Notes under the pieces: generated by a model
Told to the model about the DNA's origin: nothing
The model's input: the letters and a program-made list of their open reading frames with translations, nothing else
Database searches by the model: none
Shown here: positions 53,752-62,751 of the stretch, in pieces
How positions within the stretch are numbered: position 1 is the first letter of the stretch
How the letters are laid out: each line of letters begins with the position of its first letter
Assembly (NCBI GenBank): GCA_963769045.1
Contig: CAVYKK010000014.1
Location: 117,997-181,996, forward strand
DNA length: 64,000 bases
Source: Methanocella_A sp963769045
Lineage (GTDB): Archaea > Halobacteriota > Methanocellia > Methanocellales > Methanocellaceae
Reading direction: 5' to 3'
Made by a program: the position numbers and the translations under genes

Positions 53752-54957
53752 TCATATGGTCTCGTATTGGATTTTCACCGATGAGCAGCCCCGATATGGC
53801 GCGAGTGTCACAGCCTCGGCCTCGATCTCCGGGCGCTTTTTCTGCGAGATATCCGCGAATGTCTCGACGGTCACGTTCATTACCCTGCCCTTTTTCTGGC
53901 TTCGCCAGGCAGCGGCCGGCTTCCCGTCGACGAGGACAATGCCGGGGTTGCCGACGGCGCGCCACAGCTTGCGGTGAAGCGATTTGTCCGGTATTAGCGT
54001 AGTACGGTCGCGCATTTGCAGCAACGGCTCGTGCGGCGGGAGGAAACGTACGCCTGTGGCAGCATCAGGCGACTGAATGCGTGGGACATCACTTGATAGC
54101 AGCCACGTTTTTTTCCCGTCATAGTCGACATCAGACAGTTCGTCCTTGATCAATGACCACGCGTGATCGGCCTGGGCCGGAGCTATGCCAGCCCATTCAG
54201 CAAAGTGGCCGGGCGTGGAAGGGCCGTAGCAGTGCAGGTAGCGACGTGTCAGATCAGCCCGGGCCTTTTCAGTCCCGGTCGATGAGAGCGGCGAGCTAAA
54301 CCACCTGTCGGTGCGAACGAAGCGGGCTTTGTTCTCTTGCCGGGGAGCATAGCAGAACAGCCCTTGCAGTGAGACGACGTACAGGGCGAAGCGGACCAGA
54401 GACTCGCCGAGATACTGGCCGGCTAACCAGGAAGGTGATTGCCATATCTTACGCCGTTCCGGGTTAAGACCACCGGATATCCGGGCGGCGATTTCGATGC
54501 CGAGCTCGTCTTTCGTCATTTCCCGTGCGTCCATTATGGCGGACAGCGCTTCAGAAGTAAGCCTGACCAGTTCTATCGCGCTCATGCCGACCCTGTCGAG
54601 CCCATCCCCGGCACCAGGGATGAAAAAACGGAGCGATGCCTCGTCTTCCGGCAGCAGCCCCGTGGTATAAATAGCCGCATCGGATATCGGGAAAACCAGC
54701 GGTGCGCCCCGCAGGCTCATGACCTGCAGCAGCGTCTTATCCTCAGCGAGGGCCCAGTCTATGTCCTCCGGTTTGAGTCCTTCGACGCGGGCATGGAGTG
54801 CGAGCGCGGCCGAACCCGGCGGCGTATTCTGGATGCCGCAGGCGCCGGCTGCTTTCAGGAGCGAGCCGGGCGGCAGTCGTCTGGCCAGATGGTGGCTGTC
54901 GAGACGAAAAGCGAGCGCCTTGTCTCGATCGCAAGTTATCGTCCCGATAATTGCCAT
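53752..54957 (-). CDS. Winged-helix protein of the AlkZ/YcaQ (HTH_42) type
   Basis: A 401-residue protein. The segments SALALHARVEGLKPEDIDWALAEDKTLLQVMSLRGAPLVFP, RRYLHCYGPSTPGHFAEWAGI and LPPHEPLLQMRDRTTLIPD fit the HTH_42 family of DNA glycosylases that remove alkylated bases or unhook interstrand cross-links. The Q-x-Q or Q-x-D catalytic motif of AlkZ is not clearly seen, so catalytic function is uncertain. It may be only a DNA-binding homologue. It is convergent to the receiver gene. Confidence 0.65.
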   Translation of the reverse strand: MAIIGTITCDRDKALAFRLDSHHLARRLPPGSLLKAAGACGIQNTPPGSAALALHARVEGLKPEDIDWALAEDKTLLQVMSLRGAPLVFPISDAAIYTTGLLPEDEASLRFFIPGAGDGLDRVGMSAIELVRLTSEALSAIMDAREMTKDELGIEIAARISGGLNPERRKIWQSPSWLAGQYLGESLVRFALYVVSLQGLFCYAPRQENKARFVRTDRWFSSPLSSTGTEKARADLTRRYLHCYGPSTPGHFAEWAGIAPAQADHAWSLIKDELSDVDYDGKKTWLLSSDVPRIQSPDAATGVRFLPPHEPLLQMRDRTTLIPDKSLHRKLWRAVGNPGIVLVDGKPAAAWRSQKKGRVMNVTVETFADISQKKRPEIEAEAVTLAPYRGCSSVKIQYETI

Positions 54958-55124
54958 ATGACTGACATTTCCATATGCTTAAATAAATGTGATGCTGGCC
55001 TGCACCACGCTTTGCGACCCCGGTCAGGCTCGCCAGGAGTCGGCTGATGACCGGAGTCCTGGTCAGGTATAAGACGATGAAAACCAGGTCGTTGTCCTAC
55101 AATGCGTGAAGGAACGGCAGCGAA

Positions 55125-55225
55125 GTCTGGGGCCGCTGAGACCGCGGAGGGGCGCAGAGACCGCAGCTACTTTTTAAAAGGTGGCAGCCCGAATCAGAAA
55201 TGAAACTGCGGTCTCTGCGGCCTCT
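55125..55225. repeat. Inverted repeat of CGCAGAGA words
   Basis: The left part GGGGCCGCTGAGACCGCGGAGGGGCGCAGAGACCGCAG and the right part CTGCGGTCTCTGCGGCCTC are inverted copies around about 35 bp. It is another member of the hairpin family. Confidence 0.7.
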
Positions 55226-55590
55226 AACTTCGCCCTGCGTACCGTTACGCGCAGCCGGGAAACAGCCAGCGACCCAACCCACGGAAATTTTCATGAGAGC
55301 GCCAGGGTTTATAGCAAAAATCCGGCGTATGTTGATGAGTTGGCCAGGCCATCATTGCAAAGTGGGCTGAGCAGACGTTCGCGCGCGCGAGGGCTGCCAT
55401 GGCTGCCTGTTTTTTACATACAAAAAATCACCGGTAAACAGCCCGGATATAGCGCGCACCAGTATTTACAGAGCAATATCTCGTCTTCCTGGCAATTTAT
55501 GCCCTGATCAACCATTATTTACACATTCTATCTTTTGATTTGCCTTTATTACGATACATATGGCAGGTTATATCATTATATATTAAGAAT

Positions 55591-55600
55591 ATTTATATTT
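55591..55600 (+). promoter_or_regulatory. Probable TATA box of the RND exporter operon
   Basis: ATTTATATTT within an AT-rich patch, about 80-90 nt before the proposed start; a start site near 55625 would leave the 19-bp palindrome in the leader. Confidence 0.45.
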
Positions 55601-55633
55601 ACAGGCCGGCAACCTGTGCTTATTGGGGTTGAT

Positions 55634-55652
55634 CAGGCGCTGACAGCGCCTG
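55634..55652. promoter_or_regulatory. Perfect 19-bp palindrome before the RND exporter gene
   Basis: CAGGCGCTG-A-CAGCGCCTG, perfect on both sides of a central A, 9 bp stem. It lies about 11 bp before the GAGGAGGTGA ribosome-binding sequence. It could be a repressor operator or a leader hairpin. No regulator is identified. Confidence 0.6.
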
Positions 55653-55680
55653 CCCCCGACGGATTGAGGAGGTGAATGGG

Positions 55681-57921
55681 ATAGTCAGCCCGGGAGAAGC
55701 CCTCGGCAGGTTCATCAAGGGTAACAGCTACTTTATCATCCTCGCGGCAGTCCTGCTGATGCTGATGGCGATCACCTCCGCGCAGGGCGTTCATATGGCC
55801 ACCGGCATCGAGACGATGGTGTTCAAGGACACGCAGCTCTACCGGGACATCGACTATTATAACGATAATTTCCAGGCGACCACCTTCCTGATCCTGATTA
55901 CGTCAGATGACGTCCTCAACCCGCAGGTCATCGAGGCGATGCAGCTGCTCGACAGTCAGATCAGGACTAATCCGAAAGTGGAGAGCGTTTCCGGGACATA
56001 TTCAATGGCGGATCGGTCGGATACTGTCGGCCTGCTTAGCAACGCGGCCAACATCAGGAAGCTTTTCTCGGCGCTCCCGGAAGAGCTGTCAAAGTTTCTG
56101 GTGCTGGACCGTCACCATACAATCATGACGGTCACGCTGCGCGGCCGCGTCGAGGAGACGGAAGAGCCGGCGATACTGGAAGACATCGGGAAGACTATCG
56201 AGTGGGTGCCCATGCCGCCGGGCACTTCGGCGCAGCTCACCGGCAGCACGGCCATGATGCTGGAAGTACAAAAAGAGATGATGACCAACCTCGCGACCAT
56301 GCTGGCGACTGCGGTGCTACTCATGGTGCTCGCTCTCTGGTTTACCTTCTCCCACTCGAAGTGGAGGCTTTTGCCTTTGCCGATCGTGCTCGTCGGCGTC
56401 ATGTTTACGACGGGCGTTATGGGCGCGACAGGGGTGCCGCTGACCATGGTCTCCATGGCTGTGTTCCCCATCCTGATCGGGCTGGGCGTTGAGTACGCCA
56501 TCCAGTTCCAGAACCGCATGATGGAAGAACTGGGCTCGGGAAAGGAGCCGGGCGATGCAGTAGTAGCGACTGTGAAGCACATCGGCCCGCCGGTGTTCTT
56601 CTCGGTCATGACCACCTGCCTCGGGTTCGCCTCGATCCTGATGTCGCCGGTGCCTATGATCTACGACTTCGGGCTGATGTGCCTGATCGGGGTGATCGTC
56701 TGTTTCCTGACCGCGCTGTTCCTGCTGCTGTCCATCCTGGTCTTCCTGGCCCGCCACAGGAACTTCAAGGTGAAAGAGCAGAAGCCGGGCATCATAGAGA
56801 AGGTCATCGAGCGCATCGCAGAGACGACCACCAGGCACCCGGAAGTGATCATCGTCGCGCTCATAGCCATGATCGCGGGCTACGCGCTGGACCCTACCAT
56901 CGGCGTAGAGATCGACCAGTCGACGTTCGCTCCGCAGGACCTGCCGTCAGTGATCCTGTTCCGCAGCCTCAGCAATGCCATCGGGTACAAGACTGCCGAT
57001 ATGGTCATTCAGGTCAAGGCACAGGATGTGACCAGTCCGGAAGTGGTTCGCTGGATGAAGGACTTCTCGGACTACGAGCAGAGCAACAACCCTGAGGTGC
57101 TGGCGGTCAGCAGCATCGTGACGGCGGTGGAAGCACGCAACAACGGCACCCTCCCGGATACCGGGCCTGCCCTGAGAGAGGCGATCGATAAAATTCCTGA
57201 GAGCGAGTTGAAGACCTACGTGGATGACTTCCGCGGGATGGGAGTGATCCGTATGACTATTAACAGCCTGCCTACCGAACAGCAGATGAGTATGTTGCGC
57301 CGTGTCCAGGATGACCTGCAGTTCCTCCGGCCCCCTGCAGGGATAGAAGCGGACCTGAGCGGCGAATTGCGGGTTTCGATGACGACCCTCGGCTCGCTCA
57401 CCGGCGACCGGCTGTCCATGACACTGGGGAGCGGGCTGCTGGTGCTGATCGGGCTGCTGATCGTCTTCAAGGGGGACTGGGTGCGGGCGGTGGTACCGGT
57501 GATCGCGGTGGTCATCGTCACCGGGCTTTCCTGCATCGTAATGATCCTGCTGCACATGAAGTACACGCCGCTGTCCGTGACGCTCGGGGCGCTGACCATC
57601 GGCATCGGCATCGACTTCTCCATCCTCCACATGGAGCGGTACTACGAGGAAAAGGCGAAAGGCCATGCCCCGAAGGACGCCATGCGCATCGCTACGGCCA
57701 AGATCGGCAACGCCATCTTTTCGAGCGCGAGCACGGTGATCGCCGGTTTCGGCGCGCTGGTCATGTCCGACTTTTCCATCCTGAGCAACTTCGGCATCGT
57801 GACGATCATCGACTTCATCCTTGCGCTGTGCAGCGCATTCGTGATCATGCCCCCGCTGCTGGTGACGCTGGATACCTGGTGGTCGAAGGTCAGAGGGGAG
57901 GTGAAAGCATCTCCCGCCTGA
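55681..57921 (+). CDS. RND-superfamily exporter (MMPL/HAE3 type)
   Basis: About 746 residues with two repeats, each one hydrophobic helix followed by a large extracytoplasmic loop and five more helices. The second repeat has the conserved GIGIDFSILHMERYYEE membrane acidic motif and the first GLGVEYAIQFQNRMMEE. Such archaeal transporters move lipids or hydrophobic compounds with a proton or ion gradient. The best ribosome-binding site (GGAGGTGA) fits an ATA codon at 55681; a GTG at 55672 is the only usual start in frame but overlaps that site. It overlaps the next gene by 13 nt. Confidence 0.9.
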   Translation: MVSPGEALGRFIKGNSYFIILAAVLLMLMAITSAQGVHMATGIETMVFKDTQLYRDIDYYNDNFQATTFLILITSDDVLNPQVIEAMQLLDSQIRTNPKVESVSGTYSMADRSDTVGLLSNAANIRKLFSALPEELSKFLVLDRHHTIMTVTLRGRVEETEEPAILEDIGKTIEWVPMPPGTSAQLTGSTAMMLEVQKEMMTNLATMLATAVLLMVLALWFTFSHSKWRLLPLPIVLVGVMFTTGVMGATGVPLTMVSMAVFPILIGLGVEYAIQFQNRMMEELGSGKEPGDAVVATVKHIGPPVFFSVMTTCLGFASILMSPVPMIYDFGLMCLIGVIVCFLTALFLLLSILVFLARHRNFKVKEQKPGIIEKVIERIAETTTRHPEVIIVALIAMIAGYALDPTIGVEIDQSTFAPQDLPSVILFRSLSNAIGYKTADMVIQVKAQDVTSPEVVRWMKDFSDYEQSNNPEVLAVSSIVTAVEARNNGTLPDTGPALREAIDKIPESELKTYVDDFRGMGVIRMTINSLPTEQQMSMLRRVQDDLQFLRPPAGIEADLSGELRVSMTTLGSLTGDRLSMTLGSGLLVLIGLLIVFKGDWVRAVVPVIAVVIVTGLSCIVMILLHMKYTPLSVTLGALTIGIGIDFSILHMERYYEEKAKGHAPKDAMRIATAKIGNAIFSSASTVIAGFGALVMSDFSILSNFGIVTIIDFILALCSAFVIMPPLLVTLDTWWSKVRGEVKASPA

Positions 57922-59720
57922 AGACCTTAGCGCTGGCCCTGTGCCTGCTCGCGCTGCTCGCCCTGGCCTCGGTGCCCCCTGCCCACGCCGCGCTGACGGG
58001 CGGGCCGATCATCGACGCTGCCATCTACGGCAACGTGGAGTTCTACCCAGGGCAGACCGCGCCGCTGCTCGTGGTGGTGCAGAACGAAGGGTACCTGCAG
58101 TCGCTGTCCGGCGTAAAGACGCAGGAGACGCTGCTCAGCCAGAGCAATCTCGCGCTCTCCGCCAGCCAGGCGGCTTCTTCGGCGAGCTCCGGCACCCGGT
58201 CGTCCCAGGTCCAGGCTTCGGAGAGCGCCAGCAACCAGTCGCCGGGATACGTGGCTTCCGCCGGGGCGAGCGGGCTCGCGGACCTGACGACAAGCGCCGA
58301 CACGTCGATCTCGGCGAGCGCCAGCCGCTCGTACAGCGACGATTACCAGACGAGCACCTTCGGCGGCGTGGAGATCAACACGCAGGAGAACGTGCCGCTG
58401 GAGGCCACCACGGCGTTGGGGATGGTCTGTCAGCTGACCACAGGTACGGCGCCGGTATCGGTGATCACAGAGGACCGGGCGCTGCTCGGCTCGCTGCTGC
58501 CCGGCGAGGTCGGCGGCGGCCCGAGCGCGTACAGCGCCTTTTCCGGCCTGTACCAACCCATCCAGTACTGGATCCAGGTCAACCCCGGCGCGAAACCGGG
58601 CCGTTACTTCCTCCCGCTGGTCTGCACGTACAAGCACCTGGTCGACGACTACGGCCTGGCCTCCATCGATGGCACGGTACTCCGGAACAAGAACTATGTG
58701 GAAACGACAACGGTCGTTATGCTGGAGATCGTGATCATGGAGCGGTTCGACCTGGTGCTCTCCGAGACGGTATGTAACAACATGGTGCCGGGCACCGACG
58801 GTATCATATGCATGAAGGTGACCAATCTCGGCAACCTGTCGGTGGAGCACGCGGTCGCCTACCTGATGACCCCGACGCTGGGCGCCCCGCAGGACGAGAT
58901 CAACTACCCCCTGAACTACCAGCTGCTGAGCTACCAGGCGTACACTGCCGGACAGCCCCGGCCGGTGGAGCAGAACATGCTGGTGCCGGTGCAGAACACC
59001 CAGTACCTGGGCCACATGGAGCCGGGCGAGTCCCGTACGATCAAGTTCAAGGTCAGCGTATCGGACGACGCCGAGTCGAGCGATATCCCGCTCAGCGCCG
59101 TGGTCTCGTACAACGACCCCTGGGACGAGCAAAAATCGTCGAACGTGGAGACGTTCGGCGTCAGCGTGGAGCCTGAGATGCGGTTCGACGTCAACGCGGA
59201 GCCCATCGAGATCAAATGCGGCCGCTCCTGCGTATCCAATCTCACACTGGTCAACAACGGCTCGCAGCTGGCCCGGGACGCCATCGTGCGCATGAACGCC
59301 CTCGACCCGTTCACCGTCAGCTACGATACGATGTACCTGGGTGACGTGGCACCCGGCGAGAATGTGACCACGCGCTATGGCATCAAGGTAAAGCCGGACG
59401 CAGTGCCCGGCGATTACTACGTCACGCTTGAGGTCAAGTACTACGATAGCCAGGACGACCCGCACGTGACCAAAATCATCCGCAAGGCCATCGTGGTGCT
59501 GCCTCCGCCAACGCTGCTGGAGACACTGATGGAAAACTGGCCGCTTGTATTGGGACTGGCCGCCCTCGTCGCCCTCGGCCTGCTCTATATGGGATACAAG
59601 TGGCTGGCGAAAAAGAAGAAGCCGCCTGCAGCAAAACAGGTGCTGCCCGCACAGGAGGACATGCTGATCACCGAGGGCAACGGAGAGCGATTAAACGATA
59701 TAGACAATAAGAATATGTAG
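57909..59720 (+). CDS. Secreted COG1361-type surface protein, partner of the RND exporter
   Basis: About 603 residues. A signal peptide (LKTLALALCLLALLALASVPPAHA) precedes a Ser/Ala-rich region, then beta-sandwich (CARDB/NEW3-like) repeats such as VTNLGNLSVEHAVAYL and LVNNGSQLARDAIV, then a C-terminal helix (LVLGLAALVALGLLYMGYKWLAKKKK) that anchors it. GGAGGTGA lies at the proper distance before an ATC at 57909, which is not a usual start; the next alternative is an in-frame CTG or an upstream GTG at 57876. RND plus COG1361 pairs are common in archaea. Confidence 0.85.
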   Translation: MSRLKTLALALCLLALLALASVPPAHAALTGGPIIDAAIYGNVEFYPGQTAPLLVVVQNEGYLQSLSGVKTQETLLSQSNLALSASQAASSASSGTRSSQVQASESASNQSPGYVASAGASGLADLTTSADTSISASASRSYSDDYQTSTFGGVEINTQENVPLEATTALGMVCQLTTGTAPVSVITEDRALLGSLLPGEVGGGPSAYSAFSGLYQPIQYWIQVNPGAKPGRYFLPLVCTYKHLVDDYGLASIDGTVLRNKNYVETTTVVMLEIVIMERFDLVLSETVCNNMVPGTDGIICMKVTNLGNLSVEHAVAYLMTPTLGAPQDEINYPLNYQLLSYQAYTAGQPRPVEQNMLVPVQNTQYLGHMEPGESRTIKFKVSVSDDAESSDIPLSAVVSYNDPWDEQKSSNVETFGVSVEPEMRFDVNAEPIEIKCGRSCVSNLTLVNNGSQLARDAIVRMNALDPFTVSYDTMYLGDVAPGENVTTRYGIKVKPDAVPGDYYVTLEVKYYDSQDDPHVTKIIRKAIVVLPPPTLLETLMENWPLVLGLAALVALGLLYMGYKWLAKKKKPPAAKQVLPAQEDMLITEGNGERLNDIDNKNM

Positions 59721-60046
59721 GTGATTTACCGCATTTATCCGGAAGGCTGGAAAGCCGGAAGGATAAATAGCCCGAATGGCCCGTTTCCCCCGGCTTGCAT
59801 GTTTAAAGGCAAAATCGGCCAATTAAATTAAAAACCGTACGAACCAGAAAGTTTTAAAGCTCAGGCTATATAAAAAGTATATGGAACGCTGATATCGCAT
59901 TAAATTTTTAAAACCATCGTATAATGCATGAAGATAGCGCGCTAGAGATAAGTTATCAGGGCTGCAAGACTATAATGGGGCTGCTGTTAATCCAATCTCT
60001 AAAAGTATTTATCCTATGTAAATGATTATGCAATTCGACAGATCCG

Positions 60047-61972
60047 GTGATCAAAGTGAGTGACGAGATAATAACGGAACCGAGGCAAGAAGACCTGTGC
60101 GGCGGCCTTGAGTTCAAGACAACCGCCGACATCGAGGTGCCTACCAAGCTCATCGATCAGGTCATCGGCCAGGAGCATGCCGTCGAGGTCATCAAGAAAG
60201 CGGCCAGTCAGCGCCGCCACGTGATGATGATCGGCACGCCGGGTACCGGCAAGTCCATGCTTGCCAAGGCGATGGCCGAGCTGCTGCCCAAGGAAGAGCT
60301 GCAGGACGTGCTCATCTACCATAACCCCGAGGACTCCAACAACCCCAAGGTGCGGGTAGTGCCCGCGGGAAAAGGCAAGCAGATCGTCAATGCGCACAAG
60401 ATGGAAGCGCAGAAGAATGCCCAGCTGAGAAACCTTATTATCGTCGTGGCAATGCTCGCGATACTCGGCTTCGCATGGGTTTACATGCGAGACCAGTTCA
60501 TGTGGGCGATCATAGCCGTGCTGCTGTTACTACTGCTCATCAGGTACGTCACTCCCAAAGAGACAGCCATTACCCCCAAGCTGCTGGTCACCAACCAGGG
60601 CAAGACCAATGCGCCGTTCGTAGACGCCACGGGCGCCCACGCCGGTGCGCTGCTTGGCGATGTCCGCCACGACCCGTTCCAGTCGGGCGGCCTGGAGACG
60701 CCGGCACACGACCGTGTAGAGGCTGGCGCGATCCACAAGTCGCACAAAGGCGTACTGTTCATCGACGAGATCAACACGCTCCGCATGGAGAGCCAGCAGC
60801 ACCTGCTGACGGCCATCCAGGAGGGCAAGTTCCCGATCACGGGCCAGTCCGAGCGCTCCTCGGGCGCAATGGTCAAGACGGACCCGGTGCCCTGCGACTT
60901 CATCATGGTGCTCGCGGGCAACCTTGACGCCATGGAAGGCATGCATCCCGCGCTCCGGTCCCGTATCAAGGGATACGGCTACGAGCTGTTCATGCAGGAC
61001 ACCATGGAGGATAACCAGGAGACCCGCAGGAGGCTGGTGCGGTTCGTCGCGCAGGAAGTCATCCGCGACGGCAAGATTCCGCACTTCGACCGCAGCGCAG
61101 TTGAAGAGATCATTCGCGAAGGCATGCGCAGGGCAGGCCGGAAGGGCCACTTCACCCTCAAGCTGCGAGACCTCGGCGGCCTCGTACGCGTGTCGGGCGA
61201 CATCGCGCGTGCCGAAGCGGCACCGTTCACCACGGCAGAGCACGTGCTGAAGGCGAAGAAGATCTCCCGCTCCGTCGAGCAGCAGCTCGCGGACACATAC
61301 CTGGACCGCAAGAAGGACTACCGCCTGTTCGCGGCGGCCGGCGAAGAGATCGGCCGTGTCAACGGGCTTGCAGTCATCGGCGGAGACTCGGGCGTCATGC
61401 TGCCCATCGTGGCAGAAGTCACCCCGGCCATGTCCAAGTCCGAGGGACACGTGTATGCGACGGGCAAGCTGCAGGAGATCGCCAAAGAGGCGGTCCAGAA
61501 CGTCAGCGCGATCATCAAGAAGTTCACCGGCCAGGACATCGCCGGCATGGACGTCCACATACAGTTCGTGGGCACCTACGACGGCGTGGAGGGCGACAGC
61601 GCCTCCGTGTCCATCGCGACGGCCGTGATTTCGGCTATCTCGGGAATACCGGTCGACCAGAGCGTGGCCATGACCGGCTCGCTGTCGGTCCGGGGCGACG
61701 TGCTGCCCATCGGCGGCGTTACCTACAAGATCGAGGCGGCGGCGAACGCGGGCATCACGACGGTGCTCATACCGAAGTCCAACATGGGCGACGTGCTCAT
61801 AGAAGATGCGTACAAGGACCGGATCAAGATCATCCCGGTCTCGAACATCAGCGAAGTGCTCGAGCATGCCCTGTCCGGCGGAAAGAAGAAGGAGAGCTTC
61901 ATCGACAAGATCAAGAACTTCTCCGTGGACAAGATGGGCATCGGCATCTTCGACAAGGCGCTGCCGCATTAA
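60047..61972 (+). CDS. lonB: Membrane-anchored ATP-dependent protease LonB
   Basis: A 641-residue archaeal LonB. Walker A GTPGTGKS (residues 63-70), two membrane helices (~127-166) inserted in the AAA domain, Walker B VLFIDEIN, and the C-terminal protease with catalytic Ser in VEGDSASVSIA and Lys in PIGGVTYKIEAA. The GTG start at 60047 follows AAAGTATTTAT (TATA) at 60003-60013; a second GTG at 60056 is possible. This is the main membrane quality-control protease of archaea. Confidence 0.96.
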   Translation: MIKVSDEIITEPRQEDLCGGLEFKTTADIEVPTKLIDQVIGQEHAVEVIKKAASQRRHVMMIGTPGTGKSMLAKAMAELLPKEELQDVLIYHNPEDSNNPKVRVVPAGKGKQIVNAHKMEAQKNAQLRNLIIVVAMLAILGFAWVYMRDQFMWAIIAVLLLLLLIRYVTPKETAITPKLLVTNQGKTNAPFVDATGAHAGALLGDVRHDPFQSGGLETPAHDRVEAGAIHKSHKGVLFIDEINTLRMESQQHLLTAIQEGKFPITGQSERSSGAMVKTDPVPCDFIMVLAGNLDAMEGMHPALRSRIKGYGYELFMQDTMEDNQETRRRLVRFVAQEVIRDGKIPHFDRSAVEEIIREGMRRAGRKGHFTLKLRDLGGLVRVSGDIARAEAAPFTTAEHVLKAKKISRSVEQQLADTYLDRKKDYRLFAAAGEEIGRVNGLAVIGGDSGVMLPIVAEVTPAMSKSEGHVYATGKLQEIAKEAVQNVSAIIKKFTGQDIAGMDVHIQFVGTYDGVEGDSASVSIATAVISAISGIPVDQSVAMTGSLSVRGDVLPIGGVTYKIEAAANAGITTVLIPKSNMGDVLIEDAYKDRIKIIPVSNISEVLEHALSGGKKKESFIDKIKNFSVDKMGIGIFDKALPH

Positions 61973-61976
61973 AACA

Positions 61977-62117
61977 TTGGACACAGAGGGCACGGAGGCC
62001 ACCAAGGCCACGGAGGCCCTCGCAATTCTTTTTTCTTAACTAACGTTTTTTCTCTTGCAGTATCTGCCGGGCGGCCTTGCGCGCGTGCATACCGAAGAAG
62101 GACTGCAGGTTATTTCA
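61977..62117. other. Intergenic space after lonB with repeat arm and TTGCGCGCG motif
   Basis: GGACACAGAGGGCACGGAGGCCACCAAGG is a single arm of the CACAGAGG family, without an inverted partner. TTGCGCGCG at 62077-62085 is a variant of the intergenic motif. No gene is present. Confidence 0.5.
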
Positions 62118-62380
62118 CACTGATAGTCTTGTGAAGAGTCCCTACTGACCGGTTCTCGATAACGATATCGGCCTTCAGCTCGTAGGTGCCTTTTCGCCAG
62201 GCTGTATTGGGGATTAAACGGCGAACACCTCGAACCGCCGGCTATTCCCGGGCGAATATGTTGAACCCCGGCACCAACTCTGAAGGTCTTTATGCGCCTG
62301 ATCTTTTATCAGTGTATATAGCCCCTATGGGCGTTTTTCTGGTAACGGTCAGCTTCACCACCAGCATCTTTGGGATGGGC
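62118..62380 (-). pseudogene. Decayed gene, C-terminal part of a secreted-type protein
   Basis: The minus strand reads in one frame NTAWRKGTYELKADIVIENRS and ends ISVK before a stop at 62118, a plausible end of a beta-sandwich surface protein. The upstream part continues only in another frame (SRRFEVFAV), and further up in a third. No single ORF spans it. It looks like a frameshifted remnant; the full extent is uncertain. Confidence 0.4.
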
Positions 62381-62751
62381 ATGGCTGCTCGTGTTCCTGA
62401 TCTCTATGAAAAGCGGCTGGCCGGTCCCCGGCCCGGTAAACATCTCGGTCAGTGCCCCATTCGACAATCTCTGTCGATGACAGGACCTCCTGCCATGCGG
62501 ATCATGCGAGACTCATCAGTGATAAGCATGTGATTTAGATGAGACGACTATACTTGCGTTGGCCATTATGACACCGGGAAGGCTGCTCGTGCATGCCGGG
62601 ACGTTAAACAGCCCGGCGAATGTCGGGCAGGTCCTCAGTCCCGATCACAGGAATGCCCCAGGTACAGAGCAATCCCCATGCCTACGATTAGGAATAAAGT
62701 AGCCGCAACCTGGACGAGAATTTTCTTGCTTAACATAATATTTGCATCAAA
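62381..62751. other. Intergenic region, no clear gene
   Basis: About 370 bp with only short ORFs; the longest plus-strand ORF (to 62533) crosses stops of the decayed gene and has no recognisable family. Part may belong to the same decayed gene. Nothing else was recognised. Confidence 0.4.

Larger units (their letters stand above)
54958..55671. other. Intergenic region with hairpin, GC motif and palindrome
   Basis: About 710 bp without a convincing gene. It holds a CGCAGAGA-type hairpin (about 55125-55225), TTCGCGCGCG at 55378-55387, an AT-rich promoter-like patch at 55560-55605, and a 19-bp palindrome at 55634-55652 just before the RND operon. Confidence 0.6.

Noticed and set aside
62186..62533. 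115-residue plus-strand ORF near the end of the window
   Set aside because: It lies antisense to a decayed gene and reads as random composition.
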